DNA of 64,000 bases from Streptomyces atratus (GCF_900119365.1 NZ_FPJO01000002.1:248001-312000), one strand, 5' to 3'; shown: positions 1-8,477, numbered from the stretch's first letter. Notes: generated from the letters alone by a model not told the origin. A program made the numbers and translations.

Positions 1-432
1 GGAGTCGAAGCGGATCCGCTGCTTACGACGGACCATGTCCAGGAACAGGTTGGTCGTGATGCGGTGCAGCCAGCCCTCGAAAGTGCCCGGCGTGTAGGTC
101 GACAGCGACCGGAACACCCGGACGAAGACCTCCTGCGTGAGGTCCTCGGCGTCGTGCTGGTTGCCCGTCAGCCGGTAGGCCAGGCGGTAGACCCGGCCGC
201 TGTGCGTGCTGACGATCTCTTCCCATGAAGGTGGCGTCCACGCCTGGGAGTCCGCATCTGAGGCGAAGGTCGCGGTCGGTGCGGAGTCGTTGGAAGAACG
301 GTCAGCAATGTTGGTCACGGATTTCGGCTCACCCGCCGACCTGAGAAAGCGCCGCAGCACTCCTCCCCGATCCACAGGCGCAGCCGCACCTCCCCTATCG
401 GCTCTGGTGGTGTCCAGTGGAGCCCCTACCAT
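1..432 (-). CDS. ECF RNA polymerase sigma factor, SigE-like (3' end outside the window)
   Basis: This is the N-terminal 144 residues of an extracytoplasmic-function sigma factor; the rest lies beyond the left edge. Residues about 78-144 form sigma region 2: [10 protein letters not shown], then [14 protein letters not shown], then [19 protein letters not shown], the core-binding and -10 recognition helices. About 70 Ser/Ala/Asp-rich residues precede it. The ATG at 432 has a GAGG five bases upstream. It is divergent from a methyltransferase, the same pairing as M. tuberculosis Rv1220c/sigE, so a SigE-type envelope-stress sigma factor is likely. The anti-sigma gene expected further downstream is not in view. 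Confidence 0.9.
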   Translation of the reverse strand, partial: MVGAPLDTTRADRGGAAAPVDRGGVLRRFLRSAGEPKSVTNIADRSSNDSAPTATFASDADSQAWTPPSWEEIVSTHSGRVYRLAYRLTGNQHDAEDLTQEVFVRVFRSLSTYTPGTFEGWLHRITTNLFLDMVRRKQRIRFDS

Positions 433-592
433 AGCGACCTCGCCCGTTAGCTCCGGATAAGCCTTTTTCCTGCTGGGGCCGGGGATCGCCCCGGGAACCG
501 CCGCCCGTGGCTCCCGGACCCGATCCGCGGGCCGGTTCCACAGGCTCTCCCCTGCCTCTTCATAACGCCCGGTCCCATCTGCGGGTTCCCGG

Positions 593-1279
593 GTGCAGCG
601 GATACAGTCACCGTTGCGCCAACTACGGGGACAGGAGAGGGTCATTACCGCCAACCGGCAGACGAGCTGGGCGTTCGCCGACGCCTTTGTCGCCGAGGAC
701 GAAGCACTGCACTGGGCCCGTGACCGGGCCCGGCAGGCGGGGCTCCGCTCGGTGTCGCCAGGTACCGGCGCCGCGCTGCGCTTGCTCGCTGCCACGACGG
801 ACGCCAAAGCGGTGGCCGAAATCGGCACCGGGACGGGCGTGTCCGGACTCTATCTGCTGCACGGAATGCGGCCCGACGGCGTGCTGACCACCGTCGACCC
901 GGAGCCCGAGCGCCAGCAGTTCGCGCGCGAGGCCTTCCGGGCCGCGGGGTACGCCGCCAACCGGGCCCGCTTCATTCCCGGCCGCGCCCTGGACGTACTG
1001 CCCCGGCTCGCGGACGGCGGATACGACCTGGTGTTCTGCGACGGCGACCGGCTGGAGAGCCTGGACTGTCTCGCTGAATCGTTGCGCCTGCTGCGCCCCG
1101 GCGGCCTGGTCTGCTTCGAGGGCGTCTTCGCGGACGGCCGTACCGTCGACTCCGCGGCGCAGCCCGCGGAGGTGCTGCGGCTGCGGGAACTGCTGCGCGC
1201 GGTGCGCGAGAGCCAGGAGCTGATGTCGGCGCTGCTGCCGGTGGGCGACGGGCTGCTCTGCGCGGTGCGCAGGGGCTGA
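593..1279 (+). CDS. SAM-dependent O-methyltransferase (Rv1220c-like)
   Basis: A 228-residue class I methyltransferase. The SAM-binding motif I is [11 protein letters not shown] at about residues 76-86, the acidic ribose contact is D102 (LTTVDPEPE), and LVFCDGD at 147-153 marks the next strand. The family is the small O-methyltransferases (DUF/caffeoyl-CoA type); the substrate is unknown. It is divergent from the sigma gene, as in mycobacteria. The start is uncertain. GTG 593 is the first legal in-frame start but has no good ribosome site. A clear GGAGAGG at 634-640 lies just before an in-frame ATT at 644, where the conserved part of the protein ([10 protein letters not shown]) begins. Confidence 0.85.
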   Translation: MQRIQSPLRQLRGQERVITANRQTSWAFADAFVAEDEALHWARDRARQAGLRSVSPGTGAALRLLAATTDAKAVAEIGTGTGVSGLYLLHGMRPDGVLTTVDPEPERQQFAREAFRAAGYAANRARFIPGRALDVLPRLADGGYDLVFCDGDRLESLDCLAESLRLLRPGGLVCFEGVFADGRTVDSAAQPAEVLRLRELLRAVRESQELMSALLPVGDGLLCAVRRG

Positions 1280-1354
1280 GGCCCGCCGCTACGGGGCCGG
1301 GAACCCGGGCGGGGCCCGGGCGGGTTCCCGGCCGGGCGTGAAGGGGCGTGAACG

Positions 1355-1395
1355 CATCACTGCCCCGGCACGGACACCGTGCCGGGGCAGTGATG
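1355..1395. terminator. Bidirectional terminator between convergent genes
   Basis: A perfect 17-bp inverted repeat (1355-1371 and 1379-1395) with a 7-base loop lies between the methyltransferase stop and the DUF3117 stop. It could end transcription from both sides. There is no long T run, as is common in Streptomyces. Confidence 0.8.
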
Positions 1396-1413
1396 AAGTG
1401 TGGGCGCCTCTGC

Positions 1414-1581
1414 TCAGCCGACGACCTTCTTGAGGGCATCGCCGAGTGCATCGGCCTCGTCCGGAGTCAGCTCCACGACAAGCCGACCGCCGCCTTCGAG
1501 CGGAACGCGCATGACGATGCCCCGCCCCTCCTTTGTCACCTCGAGCGGGCCGTCGCCCGTCCGCGGCTTCATGGCCGCCAT
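1414..1581 (-). CDS. DUF3117 small conserved actinobacterial protein
   Basis: A 55-residue protein beginning MAAMKPRTGDGPLEVTKEGR and ending DALKKVVG, the full usual length of the DUF3117 family (Rv1211 in M. tuberculosis). The function is unknown. The fold should be a small beta-rich domain with a helical tail (LTPDEADALGDALKK). ATG 1581 has AAGGGGAACGAG just upstream. It sits alone between two convergent or divergent neighbours and is bounded downstream by a strong hairpin, so it is probably a single-gene transcript. Confidence 0.93.
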   Translation of the reverse strand: MAAMKPRTGDGPLEVTKEGRGIVMRVPLEGGGRLVVELTPDEADALGDALKKVVG

Positions 1582-1894
1582 GCTCGTTCCCCTTCCTGAA
1601 ACCAGCTCATCGCAACCGGCGGCCCCATGACAGGCGCTGTGTCACCGGCATCGAACACATTGCTTCCAAGCCATTATCCCGCATCACAGACCCCGATGAC
1701 CAACATCGGTCGGCATCTCTTGCGCAACGCGCTCTCTCAAAACCACCCAATTCGGCGATCGGCCTGCGATACTCCGCCGCCCGCACCCCCGCTTCGGGGC
1801 CCAATTGTTAGACGCAGGTCACATGTCGGCTCCCGCCCGAGTCGGCCATGCTTGCCTGGACAGGCATTGCCCGAGGTGCGAAGGGGACAACGAA
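1582..1894. other. Intergenic region between divergent DUF3117 and crotonase genes
   Basis: This 313-base stretch holds no supportable gene. It must carry both promoters. A TAATGG-like -10 for the minus gene lies near 1675, and a short palindrome (TGCCTGGACAGGCA, 1853-1866) lies 29 bases before the plus-strand start. The palindrome could be an operator, but nothing else supports that. Confidence 0.4.
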
Positions 1895-2707
1895 ATGGCC
1901 GACCACATGGCGGACAGCGTGCTCTACGAAGTGAGCGACGGACTCGCGACGATCACGATCAACCGTCCCGACGCGATGAACGCCATGAACACCGCGGCCA
2001 AGGTGGCGCTCCGTGACGCACTGGGGTCCGCGGCGGCCGACCCCGCCGTACGCGCCGTTCTGCTCACCGCGACCGGGCGGGCGTTCTGCGTCGGCCAGGA
2101 CCTCAAGGAGCACGTGGCCACGCTCGAAAGCACCCGCGAGTCGGGCAGCGGCAATGCGCTGAGCACGGTGCAGGAGCACTACAACCCGATCGTGCGGGCC
2201 ATCGCCGGGATGCCCAAGCCGGTCGTCGCCGGGGTCAACGGGGTCGCCGCCGGTGCCGGTTTCGGCTTCGCGCTCGCCTGCGACTACCGGGTGGTCGCGG
2301 ACACCGCCTCGTTCAACACCTCCTTCGCCGGTGTGGCCCTCACCGCCGACTCGGGCGTCTCCTGGACGCTGCCGCGCCTGATCGGGCAGAGCCGCGCCGC
2401 CGACCTGCTGCTCTTCCCGCGCTCGATCTCCGCGCAGGACGCCCATGAGCTGGGCATCGTGAACAAGCTGGTGCCCGCCGCCGACCTGGCCGCCGAGGCC
2501 GCCGCCGTGGCCCGCACCCTGGCGTCCGGCCCCACGGTGGCGTACGCCGCGCTCAAGGAGTCCCTGGCGTACGGCGCCGGTCACACGCTGAGCGAGGCGC
2601 TGGAGAAGGAGGACGAGCTCCAGACCCGGGCGGGCGCGTCCGAGGACCACACGATCGCGGTGCAGGCGTTCCTGAACAAGGAGAAGCCGAAGTACCTCGG
2701 CCGGTAG
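1895..2707 (+). CDS. Enoyl-CoA hydratase/isomerase, PaaG-like
   Basis: A 270-residue crotonase-fold protein. The oxyanion-hole segments are AFCVGQDL (about 63-70) and GVAAGAGFG (116-124). At the usual catalytic glutamate position it carries ADSGVSWTLPR with D152, which resembles PaaG (2-(1,2-epoxy)phenylacetyl-CoA isomerase) more than a classic enoyl-CoA hydratase. No other phenylacetate gene is nearby, so the substrate is open. ATG 1895 is preferred over the longer frame opening at 1805 because GAAGGGGAC lies 8 bases upstream and family similarity begins at SVLYEV. It converges on tag. Confidence 0.88.
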   Translation: MADHMADSVLYEVSDGLATITINRPDAMNAMNTAAKVALRDALGSAAADPAVRAVLLTATGRAFCVGQDLKEHVATLESTRESGSGNALSTVQEHYNPIVRAIAGMPKPVVAGVNGVAAGAGFGFALACDYRVVADTASFNTSFAGVALTADSGVSWTLPRLIGQSRAADLLLFPRSISAQDAHELGIVNKLVPAADLAAEAAAVARTLASGPTVAYAALKESLAYGAGHTLSEALEKEDELQTRAGASEDHTIAVQAFLNKEKPKYLGR

Positions 2708-2736
2708 CCGCCCGGACGTTTCACTGCGGTACGGCC

Positions 2737-3324
2737 CTATGCCCCGCCGCCGCGCGCCACGCAGTCGGCCAGGTGGTCGTCGACCAGGCCGCACGCCTGC
2801 ATCAGGGCGTAGGCCGTCGTGGGCCCGACGAAGCGCACTCCGCGCTTCTTGAGGTCCTTGGCCAGCGCCGTGGACTCCGGCGTGATCGCCGGGACGTCAC
2901 CGAGGGTGCGCGGGACGGGGCGGCCGGCCGGGTCGGGGGCGTAGGACCAGATCAGTCCGTCCAGCTCGTCGGCGCCCCAGCCGGCCAGCACCTTGGCGTT
3001 GGCGAGGGTCGCCTCGATCTTCGCGCGGTTGCGGATGATGCCGGCGTCGGCGAGGAGGCGCTCCTTGTCGGCGTCGGTGAACTCGGCCACCGCAGGGATC
3101 TTGAACCCGGCGAAGGCGGAGCGGAAACCCTCCCGTCGGCGCAGGATCGTCAGCCAGGAGAGGCCCGACTGGAAGGCCTCCAGGCAGAGCCGTTCGAACA
3201 GGGCGTCGTCGCCGTGGACGGGCCGGCCCCATTCGGTGTCGTGGTACGTGAGGTAGTCCTCGGTGGACAGTCCCCAGGGGCAGCGCAGTCCGCCGTCCGG
3301 GGCCGCTTCCGCGCCGCCGCTCAT
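2737..3324 (-). CDS. tag: DNA-3-methyladenine glycosylase I
   Basis: A 195-residue base-excision-repair glycosylase that removes 3-methyladenine from DNA. The zinc-site residues of the Tag family are present: C15 in LRCPWG, H28 in TYHDTEWG, and H184/C188 in DDHLADC near the C-terminus. The aromatic-rich N-terminal block typical of Tag is complete. ATG 3324 overlaps the upstream DivIVA-like stop as ATGA and has GGAGAGGAG before it, so the two genes are translationally coupled. The same order (Rv1209-tagA) is known in mycobacteria. Confidence 0.93.
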   Translation of the reverse strand: MSGGAEAAPDGGLRCPWGLSTEDYLTYHDTEWGRPVHGDDALFERLCLEAFQSGLSWLTILRRREGFRSAFAGFKIPAVAEFTDADKERLLADAGIIRNRAKIEATLANAKVLAGWGADELDGLIWSYAPDPAGRPVPRTLGDVPAITPESTALAKDLKKRGVRFVGPTTAYALMQACGLVDDHLADCVARGGGA

Positions 3325-3776
3325 CGCCGGGGCTCCTCTCCGGGGTGCTCCGTGGGCCGCGGGTCCTGCTCCGGTGGCTCCCACGGCGCCTTCGGGCGGT
3401 CCTCGGGCTGCTCCCACTCCTGCTCCGGCCGTTCGGCCGGTCCCTCGATGAGGCCGGGACCGCCGGCCGCGGTCGCCTGTGCGCCGGCCAGCGCCGATTC
3501 CAGCTCCGCGATCCGCGCGTCCCGCTCGGCGAGCTCGGCGCCGAGCCGGTCGAGCGCCTCGTCGACATCCGTCATCCGGTAGCCGCGCGCGGCCACCGGG
3601 AGCCGCAGCGCGTCGACGTCCGCGCGGCCGACCGGTCTCGTCGCGGGCAGCGGGTCGACCGGCTGCTCGGGCGCCACGTCCTGCAGGACGGCACTCTTCC
3701 CCCCGCCGACCACCGCGAGCGTGACCGCGGCCACCACCACGACCATCGTCACCAGCAAGAACCAGAACACGCGCAT
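3321..3776 (-). CDS. Membrane-anchored DivIVA-domain protein (Rv1209-like)
   Basis: A 151-residue protein with one N-terminal membrane helix (about residues 3-25, FWFLLVTMVVVVAAVTLAVV). A DivIVA-type block follows (RLPVAARGYRMTDVDEALDR, about 58-77), then a short coiled coil (ELAERDARIAELESALAGA) and a Pro/Glu-rich tail. DivIVA-domain proteins usually bind curved or polar membrane and recruit envelope-growth factors; its exact role is not known. The stop overlaps the tag start by four bases. It is divergent from the folP2-type gene. Confidence 0.8.
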   Translation of the reverse strand: MRVFWFLLVTMVVVVAAVTLAVVGGGKSAVLQDVAPEQPVDPLPATRPVGRADVDALRLPVAARGYRMTDVDEALDRLGAELAERDARIAELESALAGAQATAAGGPGLIEGPAERPEQEWEQPEDRPKAPWEPPEQDPRPTEHPGEEPRR

Positions 3777-3902
3777 CTCCCCGGGAGCGGAAACCTGTCC
3801 GGGTCCGATCGTGCCATGCGGCGCCGACAGCCGGTGGCCGCCCGGACAGCCCTTAGGGTCGCAGGTGACTCACGTGGCGATCTACCAGAGGAGAAACGCG
3901 GG

Positions 3903-4775
3903 ATGCGAAGCGGTGCGCTCAGGCTGGGGCGGCGCGAATTCGGTGCGCACGAGCCGGTGATCATGGCGATCGTGAACCGTACCCCGGACTCCTTCTACGA
4001 CCAGGGCGCGACCTTCCGGGACGAACCGGCGCTCGCCCGGGTCGAGCAGGCGATCGCGGACGGTGCGGCGATCGTCGACATCGGGGGTGTGAAGGCGGGC
4101 CCCGGCGAGGAGGTGACCGCCGAGGAGGAGGCGCGTCGCACGGTCGGGTTCGTCGCGGAGGTGCGCCGCCGCCACCCGGACGTGGTGATCAGCGTCGACA
4201 CCTGGCGCCACGATGTCGGCGAGGCGGTCTGCGAGGCCGGCGCGGATGTGCTGAACGACGCGTGGGGCGGCGTCGACCCGAAGCTCGCCGAGGTCGCCGC
4301 GCGGTACGGCGCCGGTCTGGTGTGCACGCACGCTGGCGGCGCCGAGCCGCGCACCCGGCCGCACCGGATCGCCTACGACGACGTGATGGCGGACATCCTG
4401 CGGGTGACGGTGGGGCTGGCCGAGCGCGCGGTCGCGCTCGGGGTGCGGCCCGACGGGATCATGATCGACCCCGGTCATGACTTCGGGAAGAACACCCGGC
4501 ACTCCCTGGAGGCGACGCGCCGGCTCGGCGAGATGACGGAGACCGGCTGGCCGGTGCTCGTATCGCTGTCCAACAAGGACTTCGTCGGCGAGACGCTCGA
4601 CCGGCCGGTGAAGGAGCGGGTGATCGGGACGCTGGCGACCACGGCCGTCTCCGCGTGGCTCGGGGCACAGGTGTACCGGGTGCACGAGGTGGCGGAGACG
4701 CGGCAGGTGCTGGACATGGTGGCGTCCATCGCGGGGCACCGCGAGCCGGCCGTGGCGCGGCGCGGACTGGCGTGA
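3903..4775 (+). CDS. Dihydropteroate synthase paralogue, FolP2-type
   Basis: A 290-residue TIM-barrel protein of the DHPS family (NRTPDSFYDQG at 25-35; DPGHDFGKNT). Several folate-synthase motifs differ. The pABA/sulfonamide loop, normally GGESTRPG, reads GGVKAGPG (61-68). The SRKSF-type motif reads SNKDF (223-227), and RVHDV reads RVHEV. Mycobacterial FolP2 shows the same kind of change and, from memory, lacks DHPS activity, so this is probably not the folate enzyme. The ATG at 3903 follows GAGGAGAAACGCGGG and matches the family start. It converges on the LOG gene with a shared terminator. Confidence 0.85.
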   Translation: MRSGALRLGRREFGAHEPVIMAIVNRTPDSFYDQGATFRDEPALARVEQAIADGAAIVDIGGVKAGPGEEVTAEEEARRTVGFVAEVRRRHPDVVISVDTWRHDVGEAVCEAGADVLNDAWGGVDPKLAEVAARYGAGLVCTHAGGAEPRTRPHRIAYDDVMADILRVTVGLAERAVALGVRPDGIMIDPGHDFGKNTRHSLEATRRLGEMTETGWPVLVSLSNKDFVGETLDRPVKERVIGTLATTAVSAWLGAQVYRVHEVAETRQVLDMVASIAGHREPAVARRGLA

Positions 4776-4812
4776 CCGGGGGGCGGGGCACGCGCCGGGC
4801 CCCGCCCCCCGG
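4776..4812. terminator. Bidirectional terminator
   Basis: A 14-bp perfect G/C stem (4776-4789 and 4799-4812) with a 9-base loop sits immediately after the folP2-type stop and just before the end of the opposing LOG gene. Confidence 0.75.
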
Positions 4813-4819
4813 ACGGTTC

Positions 4820-5569
4820 CTACCGGCCGACCTCCTTCGAGACCATGGCAACGGCCTCGTCCACGTCGTCCGTGACGTGGAACAGCAGCAGGTCGTGCTC
4901 GGACGCCTTGCCCTGCGCCACCACCGTGTCCCGCAGCCAGTCCACGAGACCGCTCCAGTACGCGGTGCCGAACAGCACGATCGGGAAGCGGGTGACCTTG
5001 CCCGTCTGGACGAGGGTGAGCGCCTCGAAGAGTTCGTCCAGGGTGCCCAGCCCGCCGGGCAGAACGACGAACCCTTGGCTGTACTTAACAAACATCGTCT
5101 TGCGGACGAAGAAGTAGCGGAAGTTGACGCCGATGTCGACGTGCGGGTTGAGGCCGGACTCGAAGGGCAGCTCGATGCCGAGTCCGACCGAGACGCCCTT
5201 CGCCTCCCGCGCTCCCTTGTTCGCCGCCTCCATCGCCCCCGGCCCGCCTCCGGTGATCACCGCGAAGCCGGCCTCGACCAGGGCCTTGCCGATCCGTACG
5301 CCCGCCTCGTAGTCGGGTCCGCCGGCCGGGGTGCGGGCCGAACCGAAGACGCTGATCGCGCTCGGCAGCTCGGCCAGCGCGCCGAATCCCTCGACGAACT
5401 CCGACTGGATGCGCATCACCCGCCAGGGGTCGGTGTGCACCCACTCGGAGTCGCCCTCGGTGTCCAGCAACCGCTGATCGGTGGTGCCGGGCTGTACCTG
5501 TTCCCTGCGGCGCAGTACCGGTCCGAGCCGCTGCTCCTCCGGGACGCGTGCCCCCTCGGGGTTGCCCAT
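4820..5569 (-). CDS. LOG-family (TIGR00730) Rossmann-fold protein
   Basis: A 249-residue protein with both signatures of the LONELY GUY family: GGGPGAMEAAN (107-117) and PGGLGTLDE (171-179). Proteins with this pair are cytokinin-riboside 5'-monophosphate phosphoribohydrolases, releasing a free base from a nucleoside monophosphate; the bacterial physiological substrate is often unknown. ATG 5569 is chosen because GGAGGGAG lies 8 bases upstream; a longer frame to 5620 has no better site. The mycobacterial counterpart (Rv1205) also sits near dapE and folP2. Confidence 0.88.
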   Translation of the reverse strand: MGNPEGARVPEEQRLGPVLRRREQVQPGTTDQRLLDTEGDSEWVHTDPWRVMRIQSEFVEGFGALAELPSAISVFGSARTPAGGPDYEAGVRIGKALVEAGFAVITGGGPGAMEAANKGAREAKGVSVGLGIELPFESGLNPHVDIGVNFRYFFVRKTMFVKYSQGFVVLPGGLGTLDELFEALTLVQTGKVTRFPIVLFGTAYWSGLVDWLRDTVVAQGKASEHDLLLFHVTDDVDEAVAMVSKEVGR

Positions 5570-5681
5570 GACCTGCTCCCTCCGACGACGATCGATGACC
5601 GGTGGATCCCGGGGGATCAATGGTCATCCGTGTCAGGTCAGGGTAGATCCATGGAGGTTACGGACAGGGGAATGCCATGGG

Positions 5682-6761
5682 TCAGCCGGTGAGCCAGGAG
5701 CGGAGCCGTTCCTCGCAGTGGGTGATCCGCTCGACCACCACGTGCTCGTCGCGCTTGTGGGCGAACAGCGGGTCGCCCGGTCCGTAGTTCACCGCGGGGA
5801 CGCCGAGGGAGCCGAAGCGGGAGACGTCCGTCCAGCCGAACTTGGGCCGGGCGGTGCCGCCCACCGCCGCCATGAACGCCTCGGCGGCCGGGTGGGAGAG
5901 GCCGGGCATGGCCGCGCCCGAGTGGTCGTCGACGACGAATTCGGCGACGCCGCAGTCCGCGAAGACCTCGTGGACGTGGGCCAGCGCCTCCTCGGCGGTC
6001 CGGTCGGGTGCGTACCGGAAATTGACCACGACGGTGCAGGCGTCCGGGATGACGTTGTTGGCGACGCCGCCCTCGATCCGTACCGCGTTCAGGCCCTCGC
6101 GGTATTCGAGGCCGTCGATGACCGGGCGGCGCGGTTCGTACGCGGCGAGGCGGGCCAGGATCGGGGCGGCGGCGTGGATGGCGTTGGACCCCATCCAGCC
6201 GCGCGCGGAGTGGGCCCGCTCCCCCTCGGTACGGAGGAAGACCCGCAGGGTGCCCTGGCAGCCGCCCTCGACCTCGGCGTCGGAGCCCTCCAGCAGGACC
6301 GCGAAGTCGCCCGCCAGCCAGTCGGGGTGGGCGTCGGCGATGTGGCCGAGCCCGTTGAGATGCGCGGCGACCTCTTCGTTGTCGTAGAAGACGAAGGTCA
6401 GGTCGCGGTTGGGCTCGGGCACGGTCGCGGCGATCCTCAGCTGGACGGCGACGCCCGACTTCATGTCGGAGCTGCCGCAGCCCCACAGCACCCCGTTGTC
6501 GTCGAGCCGGGACGGCACGTTGTCGGCGATCGGGACGGTGTCGATGTGCCCGGCGAGCACCACCCGCTCGGCGCGGCCCAGGTTCGTCCGGGCCACGACG
6601 TTGTTGCCGTGCCGGTCGACGGTCAGGTGCGGGAGTGCCCGCAGGGCCGCCTCGATCGCGTCCGCGAGGTCCTTCTCCTGACCGCTGACCGACGGGAAGT
6701 CGACGAGCCGGGCGGTGAGCGCCGGACCGTCCAGGGTGAGGTCGAGTGTGGTTTCGGGCAT
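5682..6761 (-). CDS. dapE: Succinyl-diaminopimelate desuccinylase
   Basis: A 359-residue M20-family metallohydrolase that releases succinate from N-succinyl-LL-diaminopimelate in lysine and peptidoglycan precursor synthesis. Metal ligands and catalytic residues are visible: H72 and D74 in LAGHIDTVP, D99 in GSSDMKSG, and E129/E130 in FYDNEE. A dimerisation domain follows, then FGWTDVSRF near the C-terminus. ATG 6761 was chosen because the family alignment starts there. It is divergent from a lysozyme-like gene. The paired pathway gene dapC lies about 2 kb away on the same strand. Confidence 0.93.
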   Translation of the reverse strand: MPETTLDLTLDGPALTARLVDFPSVSGQEKDLADAIEAALRALPHLTVDRHGNNVVARTNLGRAERVVLAGHIDTVPIADNVPSRLDDNGVLWGCGSSDMKSGVAVQLRIAATVPEPNRDLTFVFYDNEEVAAHLNGLGHIADAHPDWLAGDFAVLLEGSDAEVEGGCQGTLRVFLRTEGERAHSARGWMGSNAIHAAAPILARLAAYEPRRPVIDGLEYREGLNAVRIEGGVANNVIPDACTVVVNFRYAPDRTAEEALAHVHEVFADCGVAEFVVDDHSGAAMPGLSHPAAEAFMAAVGGTARPKFGWTDVSRFGSLGVPAVNYGPGDPLFAHKRDEHVVVERITHCEERLRSWLTG

Positions 6762-6822
6762 GGCACCGACCCTAAGGGACAGGGCCCTCGGCCCCGGACG
6801 GGTACTCCAGTACGGTGGGCGC

Positions 6823-7770
6823 GTGCCCCGGACCGCCTCCCCCGCCCGCCGACACACCGGCCGCAGCCGCCTCCTGCGTATCGCTGTCGCCCTTGTCGTG
6901 CTCGCCGCACTCGGCGGCTATCTGACCGTTCAGCACATAACCGGCAGCAAGATCATCGACGGGTGCACCGTCGAGTCGGCCGACGGTTCGGACGGCGAGG
7001 GCCGTACCTACCGGATGAGCCCGGAGCAGGCCGTCAACGCCGCGACGATCTCCGCGGTCGGCACCTCGCGCGGGATGCCGGAGCGGGCCGTGACGATCGC
7101 GCTGGCGACCGCGCTGCAGGAGTCCGGGCTGCGCAACATCGAGCACGGCGACCGGGATTCGCTGGGGCTGTTCCAGCAGCGCCCCTCGCAGGGCTGGGGC
7201 ACCGAGAAGCAGATCCTGGACCCGGTCTACTCCGCCGGGGAGTTCTACCGGCATCTGGCCGAGGTCCCCGGCTACTCGCGGCTGCCGCTGACGGTCGCCG
7301 CGCAGCGGGTCCAGCGCAGCGGTTTCCCGCAGGCGTACGCGAAGCACGAGCCGGACGCGGCCCTGCTGGCGGCGGCGCTGACCGGTCGTACGCCCGCCTC
7401 GCTGAACTGCGCGCCGCCGCGAGCGACGGCGGCGGGCCCCGACCCGGCGAAGGTGCGGGCGGAGCTGGTGCGCGCCTTCGGCAAGGACGTGCTGCCCACG
7501 GTGACGACGGCGCCGGGGGACGGCAGGCCGGCGGCCGGTGCGGCGGCGTCGAGCACGGTCTCGGTGCCGGTGCCCGCGGCCCGGACGGCCGGGGACGACG
7601 GCGCGGCCCGGCGCGGCTGGGAGCTCGCGCACTGGGCGGTCGCGCAGTCCGAGGCGCTCCGGCTGGCGGACGTCTCGTACGCGGGCCGGGTCTGGGAGGC
7701 CGGGTCGGGCTGGCGGACGGAACGCAAGGATTCGGGCACCACCGACGTCCGGATCCGGCTCGCGCACTAG
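6823..7770 (+). CDS. Secreted lysozyme-like protein, probably from a leaderless mRNA
   Basis: A 315-residue protein with an Arg-rich N-terminus, one membrane/signal helix (about 17-37) and an extracellular domain. The block ALATALQESGLRNIEHGDRDSLGLFQQRPSQGWG resembles a transglycosylase/lysozyme fold, with E112-type acid and GLFQQR. It probably acts in the cell wall, but activity is not shown. Similar proteins are often mislabelled heavy-metal transporters. The GTG at 6823 has no ribosome site, and TACGGT ends about 8 bases upstream like a -10 box, so a leaderless transcript is likely. The C-terminal third is less conserved-looking. Confidence 0.75.
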   Translation: MPRTASPARRHTGRSRLLRIAVALVVLAALGGYLTVQHITGSKIIDGCTVESADGSDGEGRTYRMSPEQAVNAATISAVGTSRGMPERAVTIALATALQESGLRNIEHGDRDSLGLFQQRPSQGWGTEKQILDPVYSAGEFYRHLAEVPGYSRLPLTVAAQRVQRSGFPQAYAKHEPDAALLAAALTGRTPASLNCAPPRATAAGPDPAKVRAELVRAFGKDVLPTVTTAPGDGRPAAGAAASSTVSVPVPAARTAGDDGAARRGWELAHWAVAQSEALRLADVSYAGRVWEAGSGWRTERKDSGTTDVRIRLAH

Positions 7771-8070
7771 TTCACCCGATCACCCGCAGGTGTCTTCCGG
7801 TCCGTTTCGAGCGCCCCTCGTGCGCGCCCTCGTGCGCCCCCTTCCCGGCACTGCCTTTCGGCGCCTCAATTCCCTTGTGACCAAAGAGAAGTGACGGTTC
7901 ATCGACTACCCTGGGAATGCCGCGTCCGCCCGGGTTCCTCCGTTGCAGATCATGTGACGCATTACCGACTCTTTACCTCGACCCACCGCAACCTCCCCCG
8001 CCCTTTCGACGGTTGTCATTTGCGTCCGATCAACGGACAGACCTATTCCTCATCCCGTCGAAGGAGCATC
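7771..8070. other. Upstream region of the small secreted-protein gene
   Basis: 300 bases without a convincing gene. A frame open from 7891 only extends the next gene upstream without a start signal. The stretch is less GC-rich than the genes and probably holds the promoter and 5' leader of the 8071 gene. No strong hairpin was found after the 7770 stop. Confidence 0.4.
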
Positions 8071-8445
8071 ATGTCCCTCCCCTTGACCCGCCGGATCGCC
8101 CGTGCCGCGCTGCTGATCGCCGCGGGTGCGGCCCCCGTGGTCGGTGCGGCCGGAGCCGCGGGTGCCGCGGAGCTCCCGCAGACCCCGGAGCTCGGCGGTC
8201 TGACCACCGTCGACGGTGCCGGTCTCGGCAAGACGGTCGACAGCGCGTCCCAGCAGGGCACCGAGGCGGCGGGCGACACCGGCGGCAAGATCGTCGGCAC
8301 GACCCTCCCGGCCGCGGGCAAGACCGCCCCCGCCGTGCAGAAGGCCGCGGGCGGCGCCGCCGGCAGCGCGGGCGAGGTCCTCGGCGACGCCGCCGGTGCC
8401 GCGACCCAGGGCGGCCTGCCCACCCAGGGCCTGCCGCTCGGCTGA
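8071..8445 (+). CDS. Small secreted Ala/Gly-rich protein
   Basis: A 124-residue protein with a signal peptide (MSLPLTRRIARAALLIAAGA then GAAGAAGAAE, cleavage near residue 33). The mature part is low-complexity, rich in Ala, Gly, Thr and Gln with repeated TGGKIVGTT/AAGKTAPAVQKAAG-like segments. It has no cysteines and no catalytic motif. Similar Streptomyces proteins are commonly annotated as ATP-binding without any P-loop, and I see none here. ATG 8071 follows GAAGGAGCATC. A large palindrome follows the stop. The function is unknown; a cell-surface role is plausible. Confidence 0.75.
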   Translation: MSLPLTRRIARAALLIAAGAAPVVGAAGAAGAAELPQTPELGGLTTVDGAGLGKTVDSASQQGTEAAGDTGGKIVGTTLPAAGKTAPAVQKAAGGAAGSAGEVLGDAAGAATQGGLPTQGLPLG

Positions 8446-8477
8446 CCCGGCCCGGCCACCGGCCGGCAGCACCACAC

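Noticed and set aside
5481-7880. A 799-codon plus-strand frame across dapE
   Set aside because: Its translation is Gly/Arg/Val-rich with no family resemblance, and it overlaps dapE and the lysozyme-like gene, both of which show catalytic or fold motifs.
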